Source: an uncultured Campylobacter sp. (GTDB taxonomy: Bacteria; Campylobacterota; Campylobacteria; Campylobacterales; Campylobacteraceae). From it: 19,801 nucleotides of DNA. Below are positions 6,256 through 14,038 of this stretch, one piece after another (the first letter of the stretch is position 1; every line of letters begins with the position of its first letter). The stretch spans positions 1 through 19,801 of the forward strand of contig NZ_CAJPMA010000025.1 in assembly GCF_905371695.1 (NCBI RefSeq), read 5' to 3'. The notes beneath the pieces are model-generated. The model saw nothing but the letters and a program-made list of their open reading frames with translations, was not told the DNA's origin and searched no databases. A program made the position numbers and the translations under genes.

Positions 6256-7667
6256 CTTTTTTCTCCGAATTTAAAGTCTAAAAACGCTTTAACGTCCTTT
6301 GACGAGAACGTATAATACCCGCCGCTTTTGTATTTGCCCAGTAGTTTAATAAAACTTGCGAATTCTCGGCCTTTTAACGCGTCTCGTATTTTTTCGAGCG
6401 ACGTTTTTAAAGACGTTACGTAAAGTCCGCCGTAAACGCCGACGCCGCTTTTTGCAAAGCTAAATTTTAGATCGTTTTCGTCTCTAATTAGCGTATTTAT
6501 CGCGAGTTTATCTTTATAAGTATCCTTTATCGCCTGCGAACGACCGAAGGCGTAAAACGGCTCTTTATCGCTCATCGCGCGAGCCTCTAATCTAGCTTTA
6601 TTTTTAATCAGATAGTCCCAAATTCCATCGTTTCGCAACTCTTTTTCGGTTAAAATTTTCCCGTTTTTATCGTATGGATAAAATATTTTTCGGCAAACGC
6701 CTTTTGACGCCTTTACCGCATCTATTACGAATTTCGACTCGCATTTAAAATCATTTATAAAAACGCCGTCGCAAAGCGTAGCAAAACCGTTTTTTACCGC
6801 TATATCGCTAGTTTTTTCATTATTTAAAATTCGTCTTAAAACGCCTAGTTCGTCCCGCTTCGCAAAGCAAAATTTGCCGTCTATCAAAAATTCGTCCGTG
6901 CCCAAATCGCAAACGGAAACGGGCTTTAAATTTCGCTCGTCGTAACGGTAAAATTTAACCTTTTTGCTCGCGTTATCGTTTTTTAAAACCGCGATAGCCG
7001 TATACGTCGTAGCGTCTTTAAACGGCTGAAAATGGCCTAAATCTATGATTTTAGAGATTATATTACGCTCTACTAAAACCTCTCTCATTTTTTGCCCCGC
7101 GAGCGAGCTAAAAAACGAGCTAGGCGAAATAAAGCCAAGAACGCCGTTTTTATTTAGCATTCTTAGTCCAAGCTCGTAAAATACGATAAATAGGTCGCTC
7201 ATTCCGCTTTGCGAAAACGAAAACGATTTAATTAAAGAGAAATTATCGGCAAAATTATGCACCCTAACGTATGGAGGATTTCCAACGACGAAGTCCATTA
7301 GGGTGCCGTATTTCTCTACGCAAAGCGCGTTTTCGCACGTTATATCCCACGTTATTTCGCCTAGATTAAATTTACTTACCGCTCGGTTTAAATTTGCTAC
7401 GGCGTTTTCGCATTCGCTAGAATTTAACTCCACGCCGTGTATAAAAGTAGCCAAATCGTCCGCGATTTCATCTTTGCTTAGTCCGCAAGAAACTGCTTGT
7501 TTGCAGTATCTAAGAGCGATCTCGCATAAAAACGCTCCGTCGCCGCAGCTAGGATCTATCGCGTGCTTCTTTAAAATTTTCTCGCCTTCGTAACCGCACG
7601 CGTCAAGTACGTTTTTAACGATAAATCCGGGCGTAAAAACCTTGCCGTTTTGCTTCTTTTCTTTCAT
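6252..7667 (-). CDS. Type II DNA adenine-N6 methyltransferase (gamma class)
   Basis: The 471-residue protein has the gamma-class order: motif X GKVFTPGFIVKNVL (8-21), the S-adenosylmethionine loop DPSCGDGAF (38-46), acidic motif II GVELN (78-82) and catalytic NPPY (130-133). A target-recognition region fills the C-terminal half. NPPY indicates methylation of the adenine N6 amino group. This is the layout of TaqI- or HincII-type enzymes, with no helicase or endonuclease domain fused. It protects the host from the downstream endonuclease, with which it overlaps by 4 bp. It begins 8 bp after the xth stop with a weak AGG, so it is probably read in part from the xth promoter. The recognition sequence cannot be deduced. 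Confidence 0.9.
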   Translation of the reverse strand: MKEKKQNGKVFTPGFIVKNVLDACGYEGEKILKKHAIDPSCGDGAFLCEIALRYCKQAVSCGLSKDEIADDLATFIHGVELNSSECENAVANLNRAVSKFNLGEITWDITCENALCVEKYGTLMDFVVGNPPYVRVHNFADNFSLIKSFSFSQSGMSDLFIVFYELGLRMLNKNGVLGFISPSSFFSSLAGQKMREVLVERNIISKIIDLGHFQPFKDATTYTAIAVLKNDNASKKVKFYRYDERNLKPVSVCDLGTDEFLIDGKFCFAKRDELGVLRRILNNEKTSDIAVKNGFATLCDGVFINDFKCESKFVIDAVKASKGVCRKIFYPYDKNGKILTEKELRNDGIWDYLIKNKARLEARAMSDKEPFYAFGRSQAIKDTYKDKLAINTLIRDENDLKFSFAKSGVGVYGGLYVTSLKTSLEKIRDALKGREFASFIKLLGKYKSGGYYTFSSKDVKAFLDFKFGEKR

Positions 7668-7675
7668 CTTAACGC

Positions 7676-8440
7676 CTAAATTTCAATCTCGATACCTACG
7701 GGGCAGTGATCAGAGCCCGTGACGCTTTGCAAAATAAACGCGTCTTTTAGGCGCGGCAGCAAGCCGTTTGAGACAAAAAAATAATCGATCCGCCAACCGA
7801 CGTTTTTAGCGCGCGCGTTAAATCGGTAGCTCCACCACGAATACTCGCCTTTCGCGTCGCCGCGCACGTAGCGAAACGTATCCGTAAATCCCGCCGCAAG
7901 CAGCTCGTCTATCCATGCGCGTTCTATCGGCAAAAAGCCCGAGGTTTTGGCGTTTGCCTTAGGATTTGCTAGGTCGATCTCGCGGTGCGCGGTATTTACG
8001 TCGCCGCAGATTACGATCTCCTTACCGTTTTTTAAAAGCTCCTCGGCGTAGGCTAAAAATTTCGCGTAAAACTCCATTTTATAAGCTAGCCGCGCCTCGT
8101 CTTTTTGGCCGTTCGGAAAGTAAATATTAAAAAGCGCGACGTCGCCGAAGCGATGCTCTAAAACGCGCCCCTCGTTATCGTCGACGAACGTCGTTTTTTC
8201 GCGTTTTATTGAAATTTTATCCTTCGCGCCCGTCGCTACGCCGGAGTAGCCGGCCTTCTCGGCAGCGGCGGCGCTAACGTTGCCAAAGCCTAGCTCCGTA
8301 AGATTTATCGTAGCCGTCATGCAGTCGCACTTCGTCTCTTGCAAGCACAAAATATCGGGCTCTTGCTGCGGCAGCCATGCGAATGCGTCCTTTGCGACCG
8401 CCGCGCGAAGGCCGTTTACGTTCCAGCTGATCAGTTTCAA
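7676..8440 (-). CDS. xth: Exodeoxyribonuclease III
   Basis: The 254-residue enzyme is an AP endonuclease and 3'-5' exonuclease of base-excision repair. Endonuclease/exonuclease/phosphatase motifs are complete: N7 (SWNVNGLR), E35 (LQETKC), Y107 (NIYFPNG), D147 and N149 (CGDVNTAHREID), W216-D219 (GWRIDYFF) and D244-H245 (GSDHCPV). The start codon is TTG (8438-8440): no ATG fits, the conserved KLISWNVNG follows at once, and GGGGT lies just upstream. It is the first gene of a likely xth-methyltransferase-endonuclease transcript and shares a short promoter region with dgkA. Confidence 0.94.
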   Translation of the reverse strand: MKLISWNVNGLRAAVAKDAFAWLPQQEPDILCLQETKCDCMTATINLTELGFGNVSAAAAEKAGYSGVATGAKDKISIKREKTTFVDDNEGRVLEHRFGDVALFNIYFPNGQKDEARLAYKMEFYAKFLAYAEELLKNGKEIVICGDVNTAHREIDLANPKANAKTSGFLPIERAWIDELLAAGFTDTFRYVRGDAKGEYSWWSYRFNARAKNVGWRIDYFFVSNGLLPRLKDAFILQSVTGSDHCPVGIEIEI

Positions 8441-8458
8441 ATTTTACCCCTTTTTTGG

Positions 8459-8468
8459 TATGATTATA
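8459..8468. promoter_or_regulatory. Back-to-back -10 boxes between xth and dgkA
   Basis: On the minus strand TATAAT (forward 8463-8468) faces xth. On the plus strand TATGAT (8459-8464) faces dgkA. The two boxes overlap by two bases, so the two promoters probably exclude one another. The whole intergenic region is only 58 bp. Confidence 0.55.
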
Positions 8469-8498
8469 CGCAATTTAAGCTAAATTTTAAGGACGCGA

Positions 8499-8864
8499 AT
8501 GAGAAATCAACCCGAGTATAAATTTTTTAAAAACTGGTCTTACGCACTGGCGGGCTGGCGCGAAATTTACGCAAACGAGCGGAGTTTTCGGCTTGAAATT
8601 TTTATATTCGCTCCCGCCGCCGCGTCGCTTATATTTTGGAATTTCGGCGCGACTTTAAATTTATTTATTATTTTTTCGATGGCTTTGGTGTTGATTTTAG
8701 AATGCGTAAATTCTGCGATCGAGCGGGCAGTAGATCTCGCAAGCCCAGGCATACACGCGCTTGCGGGCGCGGCGAAAGATGCGGGAAGCGCGAGCGTGAT
8801 GATCGGGAATTTTCTCGCAGGCGGCGTTTGGGTGTGGGCGATTTTCAGTAAAATTTTAGCGTGA
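8499..8864 (+). CDS. dgkA: Diacylglycerol kinase (prokaryotic DgkA type)
   Basis: The 121-residue membrane protein phosphorylates diacylglycerol to phosphatidic acid and recycles lipid released by envelope biosynthesis. It has three predicted membrane helices. Family residues are present: E27 and E33 in NERSFRLE, E68 and E75 in LECVNSAIERAVD, and AAKDAGSAS at 91-99. Length matches the family (about 120). AAGGA precedes the ATG. A small helix-turn-helix gene follows 9 bp after the stop. Confidence 0.93.
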   Translation: MRNQPEYKFFKNWSYALAGWREIYANERSFRLEIFIFAPAAASLIFWNFGATLNLFIIFSMALVLILECVNSAIERAVDLASPGIHALAGAAKDAGSASVMIGNFLAGGVWVWAIFSKILA

Positions 8865-8873
8865 GGGCGGCGG

Positions 8874-9128
8874 ATGAGCGAAAATTTAAGCGCGTTCGAG
8901 CGAGAAATTTTTGCCGCGATTTTGGGCGAAAAAAAAGCGCAAATTATTAAATTTTTAGCGCAAAACGCCGATGAAGACGGGTTTGTATTTATAAAAATTT
9001 CCGAAATTTGCGCTGCTACCGACGCTAGCAAACCTACTGCGATAGAGACGATAAAGCTGCTTGAAAGTAAAAAGATTTTCGAGCGCGTAAAAAACGGGCT
9101 TTATAGATTTAAGAATATAAAATTTTAG
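8874..9128 (+). CDS. Small winged-helix DNA-binding protein
   Basis: The 84-residue protein is hydrophilic. It shows a winged-helix pattern at about 38-80: FIKISEICAATDASKPTAIE, then LLESKKIFERVKNGLYRF. The last part resembles the wing and end of RepL-like or MarR-like small regulators. It is too short to carry an effector domain. GAGGGCGG lies upstream of the ATG. It is probably co-transcribed with dgkA. A role in DNA binding is likely; the target and purpose are unknown. A GC-rich five-pair hairpin without a T-run follows the stop at about 9133-9145. Confidence 0.7.
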   Translation: MSENLSAFEREIFAAILGEKKAQIIKFLAQNADEDGFVFIKISEICAATDASKPTAIETIKLLESKKIFERVKNGLYRFKNIKF

Positions 9129-9177
9129 GCGGCGCGCAGCGCGCGAAAACTGAATTTCGCCCGCTCGCAAAGCCAAA

Positions 9178-9600
9178 CTAAGCCTTGACGCCCACTATTA
9201 TTTGCGTAGCTTTGATGACTGCTAATACCTTATCGCCGACTTTTAGCCCTAAATTCTGGACGGACTTTTTGGTGATAATAGCTGAAATTTTATCGCCGTT
9301 TGTGTCGATTATAATTTCGGCGTTTACCGCTCCGTCGATAATCTCGCTAACGACGCCCGCAATTTGGTTAGTCGCGCTTAATCTTAGCTCGTTTTGCTTC
9401 GCTACGATGACGTTTGAGGCCTTAAATAAAAACACCGCGTCTTTGCCGATAACTAGACCTAGCGTCTTTTCGCTATCGGTCGTAACCGTCGCTTTTAGAG
9501 TTTCTCCGCCTGCAAGTTTGCCGACGATTAACGAATTTACCGCGCCCGTTTTGACGTCGCTTATCTTTACGTTTAATTGATTTCTAGCGCTAACGCTCAT
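9178..9600 (-). CDS. Molbindin-like protein with two Mop/TOBE domains
   Basis: The 140-residue protein is two tandem Mop (TOBE) repeats, about residues 3-68 and 73-138. Each starts with the signature SARNQL or SATNQI and ends with KASNVIVA or KATQIIVG. Such dimop proteins (ModG or molbindin type) bind molybdate or tungstate oligomerically in the cytoplasm as a store or sensor. No DNA-binding domain and no ABC transporter gene accompany it here. AAGGAAA precedes the ATG. Confidence 0.9.
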   Translation of the reverse strand: MSVSARNQLNVKISDVKTGAVNSLIVGKLAGGETLKATVTTDSEKTLGLVIGKDAVFLFKASNVIVAKQNELRLSATNQIAGVVSEIIDGAVNAEIIIDTNGDKISAIITKKSVQNLGLKVGDKVLAVIKATQIIVGVKA

Positions 9601-9632
9601 TTTGTTTCCTTTATCTTAAAATAAGAAAGCGG

Positions 9633-9640
9633 ATTTTATA
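9633..9640 (-). promoter_or_regulatory. Candidate -10 box of the molbindin gene
   Basis: TATAAAAT on the minus strand lies 32 nt before the ATG, with no clear -35 box. The remaining DNA to the end of prfA (9641-9828) is AT-rich with no visible gene. Confidence 0.4.
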
Positions 9641-9828
9641 GGAATTTTCTTAGGCGAAATTTAAAAACGGTATAGGTAAAATTTTAATTTGAAAAATTAC
9701 TTTTTTACTTTACGCGAATACCGAAATTTTAGGCTTTTATGCGTAAAAAGTTCAAAAGAAATTTTGTTTGTAATTTAAAATAATGGCTTTAAAACGGCGC
9801 TACGCGGACTACTGCGGGAATTTTAGCG

Positions 9829-10896
9829 TTACAACCCGGCGGCGCTGATGGCTTCGGCTTGATGATGAGCGATTAAGGGCTCGATAATCTCGTCGAATAA
9901 CCCTCCCGCCATTATCGCGTCGAGACGGTAAAGCGTAAGGTTTATGCGGTGATCGCTGATGCGATTTTGCGGAAAGTTATAGGTACGGATGCGCCCCGAG
10001 CGATCGCCGGTGCCCACTTGGCTCTTACGCTCGCTCATCTCTTTTGCGAGGCGTTCCTCTTCTTGCATCTCGTAAAGGCGTGCTTTTAGCACTTTCATCG
10101 CGGCTTCTTTGTTTTTATGTTGGCTCTTGCCGTCTTGATTGGTTACGACTAATCCCGTAGGAATATGCGTAATACGCACGGCGCTATCGGTCGTATTTAC
10201 GCTTTGACCGCCGTGACCAGAGCTTCGCATTACGTCGATCCGCAGGTCGTTCGGATTTATCTCGATCTCGCTATCCTCTACTTCGGGCATAATAGCTACG
10301 GTAACCGCCGAGGTATGCACGCGTCCTTGGCTTTCGGTCTCGGGTACGCGCTGGACGCGGTGAGTGCCGCCTTCGAATTTTAGCCGAGAGTAAGCCCCGA
10401 CGCCTTTTATAAGAAGAATAATCTCCTTAAATCCTCCCGCGCTTCCTTCGCTTTGGCTAACTATTTCGAATTTATACCCGCGAAGCTCGGCGTAGCGGAT
10501 ATATGCGCCGAATAGATCGCCTACGAAAAGCGCAGCCTCGTCTCCGCCCGTACCCGCGCGAATTTCTAGGAAAATATTGCGTTCGTCGTTAGGATCTTTG
10601 GGTAGAAGTAAAATTTTAATTTCGCTTTCGAGCTCGTCTTTGCGCGCCTGAGCATTTTTGAGTTCGTCCTTGGCCAGTTCGCCGAGTTCGGCATCGTCAA
10701 GCAACGCCTTGTTTTCTTCGATATCGTTTATAACTCGTAGATACTCGCTAGCGGCGTTTTTTATCGGTTCAATAGACGACTGCTCTTTTGAGAGTTTCGT
10801 CATCTTTTCAATGTCGTTTACGATATCTGGATCGCTTAAAAGCGCGGAAATTTCGTCGTAGCGATCCAAAAACGGACGGAGTTTGCTAGCTAGCAT
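9829..10896 (-). CDS. prfA: Peptide chain release factor 1
   Basis: The 355-residue protein terminates translation at UAA and UAG. Class 1 release-factor features are clear: the RF1-type recognition tripeptide PET (185-187, in RVPETESQGRVHTSA) and the catalytic GGQ (229-231, in SSGHGGQSVNTTDSAVR). GTGGDEAALF (115-124) is also typical. The glutamine of GGQ is normally methylated by PrmC, which is not encoded here. It starts 9 bp after the rpsT stop with no evident ribosome-binding sequence, so translation may depend on ribosomes leaving rpsT. Confidence 0.97.
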   Translation of the reverse strand: MLASKLRPFLDRYDEISALLSDPDIVNDIEKMTKLSKEQSSIEPIKNAASEYLRVINDIEENKALLDDAELGELAKDELKNAQARKDELESEIKILLLPKDPNDERNIFLEIRAGTGGDEAALFVGDLFGAYIRYAELRGYKFEIVSQSEGSAGGFKEIILLIKGVGAYSRLKFEGGTHRVQRVPETESQGRVHTSAVTVAIMPEVEDSEIEINPNDLRIDVMRSSGHGGQSVNTTDSAVRITHIPTGLVVTNQDGKSQHKNKEAAMKVLKARLYEMQEEERLAKEMSERKSQVGTGDRSGRIRTYNFPQNRISDHRINLTLYRLDAIMAGGLFDEIIEPLIAHHQAEAISAAGL

Positions 10897-10905
10897 TTAA
10901 TATTA

Positions 10906-11175
10906 TTAAGCGGCTTTTAGGGTGTTTACTAATTTTGCTAGTCTGCCTACGCGGCGCGCTGCGGTCTGCTTTTTCAAAAAGCCCTTGCTTACGAAGCTAT
11001 GAAAGCTTTTATTCACTACTTTTAGCGCTTCGTTAGCCGCGTTTAGATCTTTCGCTTCTACGGCTTCGCGAACGGCTTTTGACATATTTTTAAGCCTAGT
11101 TCGGTAAAATCTATTTCTTTCCGTTTTTTTAACGGTTTGTCTTGCGCGTTTTTCAGCGGATTTATGGTTTGCCAT
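10906..11175 (-). CDS. rpsT: 30S ribosomal protein S20
   Basis: The 89-residue basic protein begins MANHKSAEKRARQT and contains SFHSFVSKGFLKK, both standard for S20, which binds 16S rRNA early in 30S assembly. AAAGGT precedes the ATG. It forms an operon with prfA downstream, an arrangement common in Campylobacterota. Confidence 0.97.
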   Translation of the reverse strand: MANHKSAEKRARQTVKKTERNRFYRTRLKNMSKAVREAVEAKDLNAANEALKVVNKSFHSFVSKGFLKKQTAARRVGRLAKLVNTLKAA

Positions 11176-11207
11176 AATATACCTTTTTTTGAAAATTTTA
11201 GTCCGTG

Positions 11208-11213
11208 ATTATA
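11208..11213 (-). promoter_or_regulatory. Promoter -10 box of rpsT-prfA
   Basis: A consensus TATAAT on the minus strand lies 33 nt before the rpsT ATG, preceded by AT-rich sequence. It faces away from the glmM promoter about 70 bp further on. Confidence 0.65.
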
Positions 11214-11280
11214 TAAAATTTAGTTTTAAACGGCGCTTAATTTAAGCCTAATTTAAAATGACCCAAAATTTGCTATTTTT

Positions 11281-11289
11281 TGATAAAAT
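11281..11289 (+). promoter_or_regulatory. Promoter of the glmM operon
   Basis: An extended -10 element TGATAAAAT (box TAAAAT at 11284-11289) follows a T-rich stretch (TGCTATTTTT). Transcription would begin near 11296 and give a leader of about 165 nt before the glmM ATG. Confidence 0.55.
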
Positions 11290-11329
11290 GCGCCGAAAAT
11301 TTTGATTTTTTACCAAAATTAAAAGATGA

Positions 11330-11432
11330 GGCGAAGTATTTTTTCGCCAGACTAGGCGGATAAAAATTTTACGACGGGAGCGTATAGTGCGATACGTGAC
11401 CGAGTAAAATTTTTATCTAACGAAGTCTAGCG
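11330..11432 (+). promoter_or_regulatory. Structured leader or repeat element ahead of glmM
   Basis: A small hairpin, GGCGAA (11330-11335) with TTCGCC (11343-11348), is followed by a large nested one. Its outer arms CGCCAGACT (11345-11353) and AGTCTAGCG (11424-11432) match at 8 of 9 positions. Middle arms 11359-11372 and 11404-11417 are perfect over 14 bp. Inner arms CGTAT (11381-11385) and ATACG (11392-11396) enclose a 6-nt loop. The internal loops are nearly symmetrical (5 and 6, 8 and 7 nt). TTCGCC can also pair with GGCGGA at 11355-11360, so two exclusive folds exist. It may be a cis-regulatory RNA or a dispersed MITE-like palindrome; the sequence alone does not decide. Confidence 0.7.
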
Positions 11433-11461
11433 GAAAAGACGAGCCGCAGAAAGGCAAAATC

Positions 11462-12805
11462 ATGAAACTATTCGGTACTGACGGAGTCCGCGGTAAGGCC
11501 GGCGAAAAACTATCCGCCCAAACGGCTATGCGATTAGCGATGGCGGCGGGAATTTATTTTAGGCAAAATTTGGTCGTTACTAACACGATTTTAGTAGGCA
11601 AAGATACGCGCAAAAGCGGCTACATGCTAGAAACGGCGATCGTGGCGGGACTTACCGCCGTGGGCTACAACGTCCTTCAAATAGGCCCGATGCCGACCCC
11701 CGCGGTAGCGTTTCTAACCGAAAATATGCGCTGCGACGCGGGCATAATGATAAGCGCCAGCCACAATCCCTTTTACGATAACGGCATCAAATTTTTCGGC
11801 GCGAACGGCGACAAGCTAGACGAGAGCGTGGAAGCCAAAATCGAGAAAATTTACTACGACGACGAAGCGATTGCAAACGCGCAAAAAACAATGGAGCATA
11901 TCGGCGCGAACAAACGCATCGACGACGTCATAGGGCGATATATAGTGCAGATTAAAAACTCGTTCCCCAAAGAGCTAAACCTAAAAAATTTACGCGTAGT
12001 GCTAGATACCGCAAACGGCGCGGCATACCGCGTAGCGCCGACCGTATTTAGCGAGCTGGGCGCCGACGTCATCGTAATAAACCGCGAACCCAACGGCTCA
12101 AACATCAACCAAGGCTGCGGCGCGCTGCATCCAGAGGAGCTAGCGGACGAGGTTAGACGCCTACGCGCCGACGTCGGATTTGCTTTCGACGGCGACGCCG
12201 ATAGGCTAGTCGTAGTAGACGAAACGGGCGCGGTGGTGCATGGCGACGCGCTAATCGGCGCTTTGGCTACGTTTTTTAACGAACGAAAAGCGCTCAAAGG
12301 CGGCGGCGTAGTCGCAACCGTGATGAGTAACGCGGCGCTTGAAGATTATCTAGCCAAACACAAAATCAAGCTATTTCGCTGCAACGTAGGCGATAAATTC
12401 GTGCTCGAAACGATGAAAAAAGAGGGGCTAAATTTCGGCGGCGAACAAAGCGGACACGTGATTTTTAGCGATTTCGCAAAAACTGGCGACGGGCTGGTAA
12501 CTTCGATGCAAGTAGTCGCAATGATGCTAAAAAAGGGCAAAAAAGCGAGCGAAATTTTTAGCGAGATCAAGCCTTATCCGCAAATTTTGCTAAATTTAAA
12601 GATAAACGAGAAAAAACCACTCGACAAAATCGCGGGTCTGGCCGAGCTTGAAAAAAATCTTATAAAAGAGGGAATTCGCCCGTTATTTCGCTACTCGGGT
12701 ACGGAAAATTTAATCCGCTTGCTGCTTGAAGGAAAAAATCAAGCACTAGTGGAAAAACGAATGGACGAGGTCGAAAAATTTTTCGCAAAAGCGCTAAATG
12801 CGTAA
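11462..12805 (+). CDS. glmM: Phosphoglucosamine mutase
   Basis: The 447-residue enzyme converts glucosamine-6-phosphate to glucosamine-1-phosphate for UDP-GlcNAc, and so for peptidoglycan and lipid A. All phosphohexomutase motifs are present: the phosphoserine loop ISASHNPFYDNGIKFF with S100, metal loop DGDADR (243-248), sugar loop GGEQSGH (326-332) and phosphate loop RYSGTENLIR (410-419). AAAGG precedes the ATG. The gene overlaps lspA by 8 bp. Its unusual long structured leader is described separately. Confidence 0.97.
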   Translation: MKLFGTDGVRGKAGEKLSAQTAMRLAMAAGIYFRQNLVVTNTILVGKDTRKSGYMLETAIVAGLTAVGYNVLQIGPMPTPAVAFLTENMRCDAGIMISASHNPFYDNGIKFFGANGDKLDESVEAKIEKIYYDDEAIANAQKTMEHIGANKRIDDVIGRYIVQIKNSFPKELNLKNLRVVLDTANGAAYRVAPTVFSELGADVIVINREPNGSNINQGCGALHPEELADEVRRLRADVGFAFDGDADRLVVVDETGAVVHGDALIGALATFFNERKALKGGGVVATVMSNAALEDYLAKHKIKLFRCNVGDKFVLETMKKEGLNFGGEQSGHVIFSDFAKTGDGLVTSMQVVAMMLKKGKKASEIFSEIKPYPQILLNLKINEKKPLDKIAGLAELEKNLIKEGIRPLFRYSGTENLIRLLLEGKNQALVEKRMDEVEKFFAKALNA

Positions 12806-13256
12806 AATTTTGATCCGTTTTTGCGTCGCTTTCGCGCTGGTTTTCGCAGTCGATCAAGCGATAAAATTCGCCTACGTCGCGGGATACGGGCGATACGAGG
12901 GCGAATATTTCTCGTTAGTGCTTACTTACAATAAAGGCGTGGCGTTTTCGATGTTCGCATTTTTAGGCGAGTGGCTAAAATTTATCCAAATCGCGCTAAT
13001 CGCGGGGGCGGGAGCGTATCTAATCTTTCAACGCGAAATTTTACGCGAGCACGCGGCGGCGCTAGGGCTGGTTTTGGGTGCGGGCGCTTCAAACGTACTT
13101 GACCGCTTCGTTCACGGCGGCGTGGTGGATTACGTTTTTTGGCATAAATGGTTTAATTTCGCGGTATTTAACTTCGCCGACGTGATGATCGACGCGGGCG
13201 TCGGGATAATCTTGCTGCAAAGCTTTTTGGGCGCTAAAATTTCGCGCCCAAAGTAA
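12798..13256 (+). CDS. lspA: Lipoprotein signal peptidase (signal peptidase II)
   Basis: The 152-residue inner-membrane aspartyl protease removes signal peptides from prolipoproteins after lipidation. It has four predicted membrane helices and the family motifs VDQAIK (18-23), YNKGVAFS (44-51), GASNVLDRFVHGGVVDYV (with D111) and FNFADVMIDAG (with D128). D111 and D128 are the expected catalytic pair. It overlaps the end of glmM by 8 bp, so translation is probably coupled. Confidence 0.96.
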   Translation: MRKILIRFCVAFALVFAVDQAIKFAYVAGYGRYEGEYFSLVLTYNKGVAFSMFAFLGEWLKFIQIALIAGAGAYLIFQREILREHAAALGLVLGAGASNVLDRFVHGGVVDYVFWHKWFNFAVFNFADVMIDAGVGIILLQSFLGAKISRPK

Positions 13257-13262
13257 AAATTT

Positions 13263-13285
13263 GCGAAAATTTAGCAATTTTTCGC
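13263..13285. repeat. Hairpin between lspA and the kinase-like gene
   Basis: GCGAAAATT (13263-13271) and AATTTTTCGC (13276-13285) pair with one bulge around a TAGC loop. No T-run follows on the plus strand. It ends 12 nt before the next start codon, which has no ribosome-binding site, so it may weaken termination or influence translation. Confidence 0.5.
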
Positions 13286-13297
13286 TAAATTACGCAA

Positions 13298-14029
13298 ATG
13301 CAAGATTTACAACGATACGTAAACGAAATTTTAAAAGAGTCGGGAAATAAACGGGTATTTAGCTTTGAGTTTGAGGGGCAAAAATTTTGGCTAAAACGCG
13401 TCGAGAAGGTTATAAAGGGCGGAATTTTAACTAAAATTTTTAAGCCCGACCCGTATAAATCTTTTGCCGCCGAGATAGAAAGGCTTGAAATTTTAAACGC
13501 CGCAAACGCGCCCGCCGTCAAACTCGCGCTAAAAGGCGAGGATTTTTTCGTAATAGAAGATGCGGGCGAGCCAATTTCGCGCTTGTTTAAAAAAAGCGAA
13601 GACGAAAATTTTAGACGCCAAATTTTAAACGAGGCCGCCCGCGCGTTAGCAGGGCTTCACGCGCTAAATTTCGCGCACGGACGCCCCGCGCTTAGGGATT
13701 TAGCCTACAAAAACGGCGAAATAAAATTTCTAGATTTCGAATCGAAATTTTTTAGCGACGATTTGGAGCTTAAAAAGTGCCGCGATTTGCTGGTTTTTAT
13801 CGATGAGTTATTCCGCCAGCAAGCCTCAAACGAGCTAGTAACTAGCGCCGTAAGCGAATACGTAAGCGCCGGCGGGGAGAAAATTCGGTCTCGCTCGCTG
13901 GAATTAACGCGAAAATTTAGATTTTTATACTATTTGCTTTTACCTTTTAAATTTTTAAATAAGAAGGACTTAACCGCGGCGATTAGGACGTTTGAGTATC
14001 TTTTGCCTATCGCTAAGGCTAAAAAATAA
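13298..14029 (+). CDS. Small kinase-fold protein (Kdo/RIO/BUD32-like)
   Basis: The 243-residue protein has an atypical protein-kinase-like core. K33 in FWLKR is the likely ATP lysine and E59 or E61 the helix-C partner. VIEDAG at about 85-90 looks like the hinge. HGRPALRD (127-134) is the catalytic loop, with D134 as probable base, and LDFE (145-148) replaces DFG. Such proteins include lipopolysaccharide core kinases and RIO or BUD32-like kinases; the substrate is unknown. A basic C-terminal stretch rich in F, L and K (about 205-230) could touch the membrane. An in-frame TAA at 13286-13288 fixes the ATG as the first possible start, yet no ribosome-binding sequence is seen. It is 9 bp from hemJ. 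Confidence 0.75.
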   Translation: MQDLQRYVNEILKESGNKRVFSFEFEGQKFWLKRVEKVIKGGILTKIFKPDPYKSFAAEIERLEILNAANAPAVKLALKGEDFFVIEDAGEPISRLFKKSEDENFRRQILNEAARALAGLHALNFAHGRPALRDLAYKNGEIKFLDFESKFFSDDLELKKCRDLLVFIDELFRQQASNELVTSAVSEYVSAGGEKIRSRSLELTRKFRFLYYLLLPFKFLNKKDLTAAIRTFEYLLPIAKAKK

Positions 14030-14038
14030 GGAGATAAA

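Noticed and set aside
8567..9031. 154-residue minus-strand frame opposite dgkA
   Set aside because: dgkA is certain from its motifs. This frame is its mirror and has no start signals or recognisable domain.
9130..9146. GC-rich hairpin after the winged-helix gene as an intrinsic terminator
   Set aside because: Only five pairs and no T-run on either strand.
11854..12297. 147-residue minus-strand frame inside glmM
   Set aside because: Low-complexity Ser/Ala/Pro product, antisense to a well-conserved enzyme.
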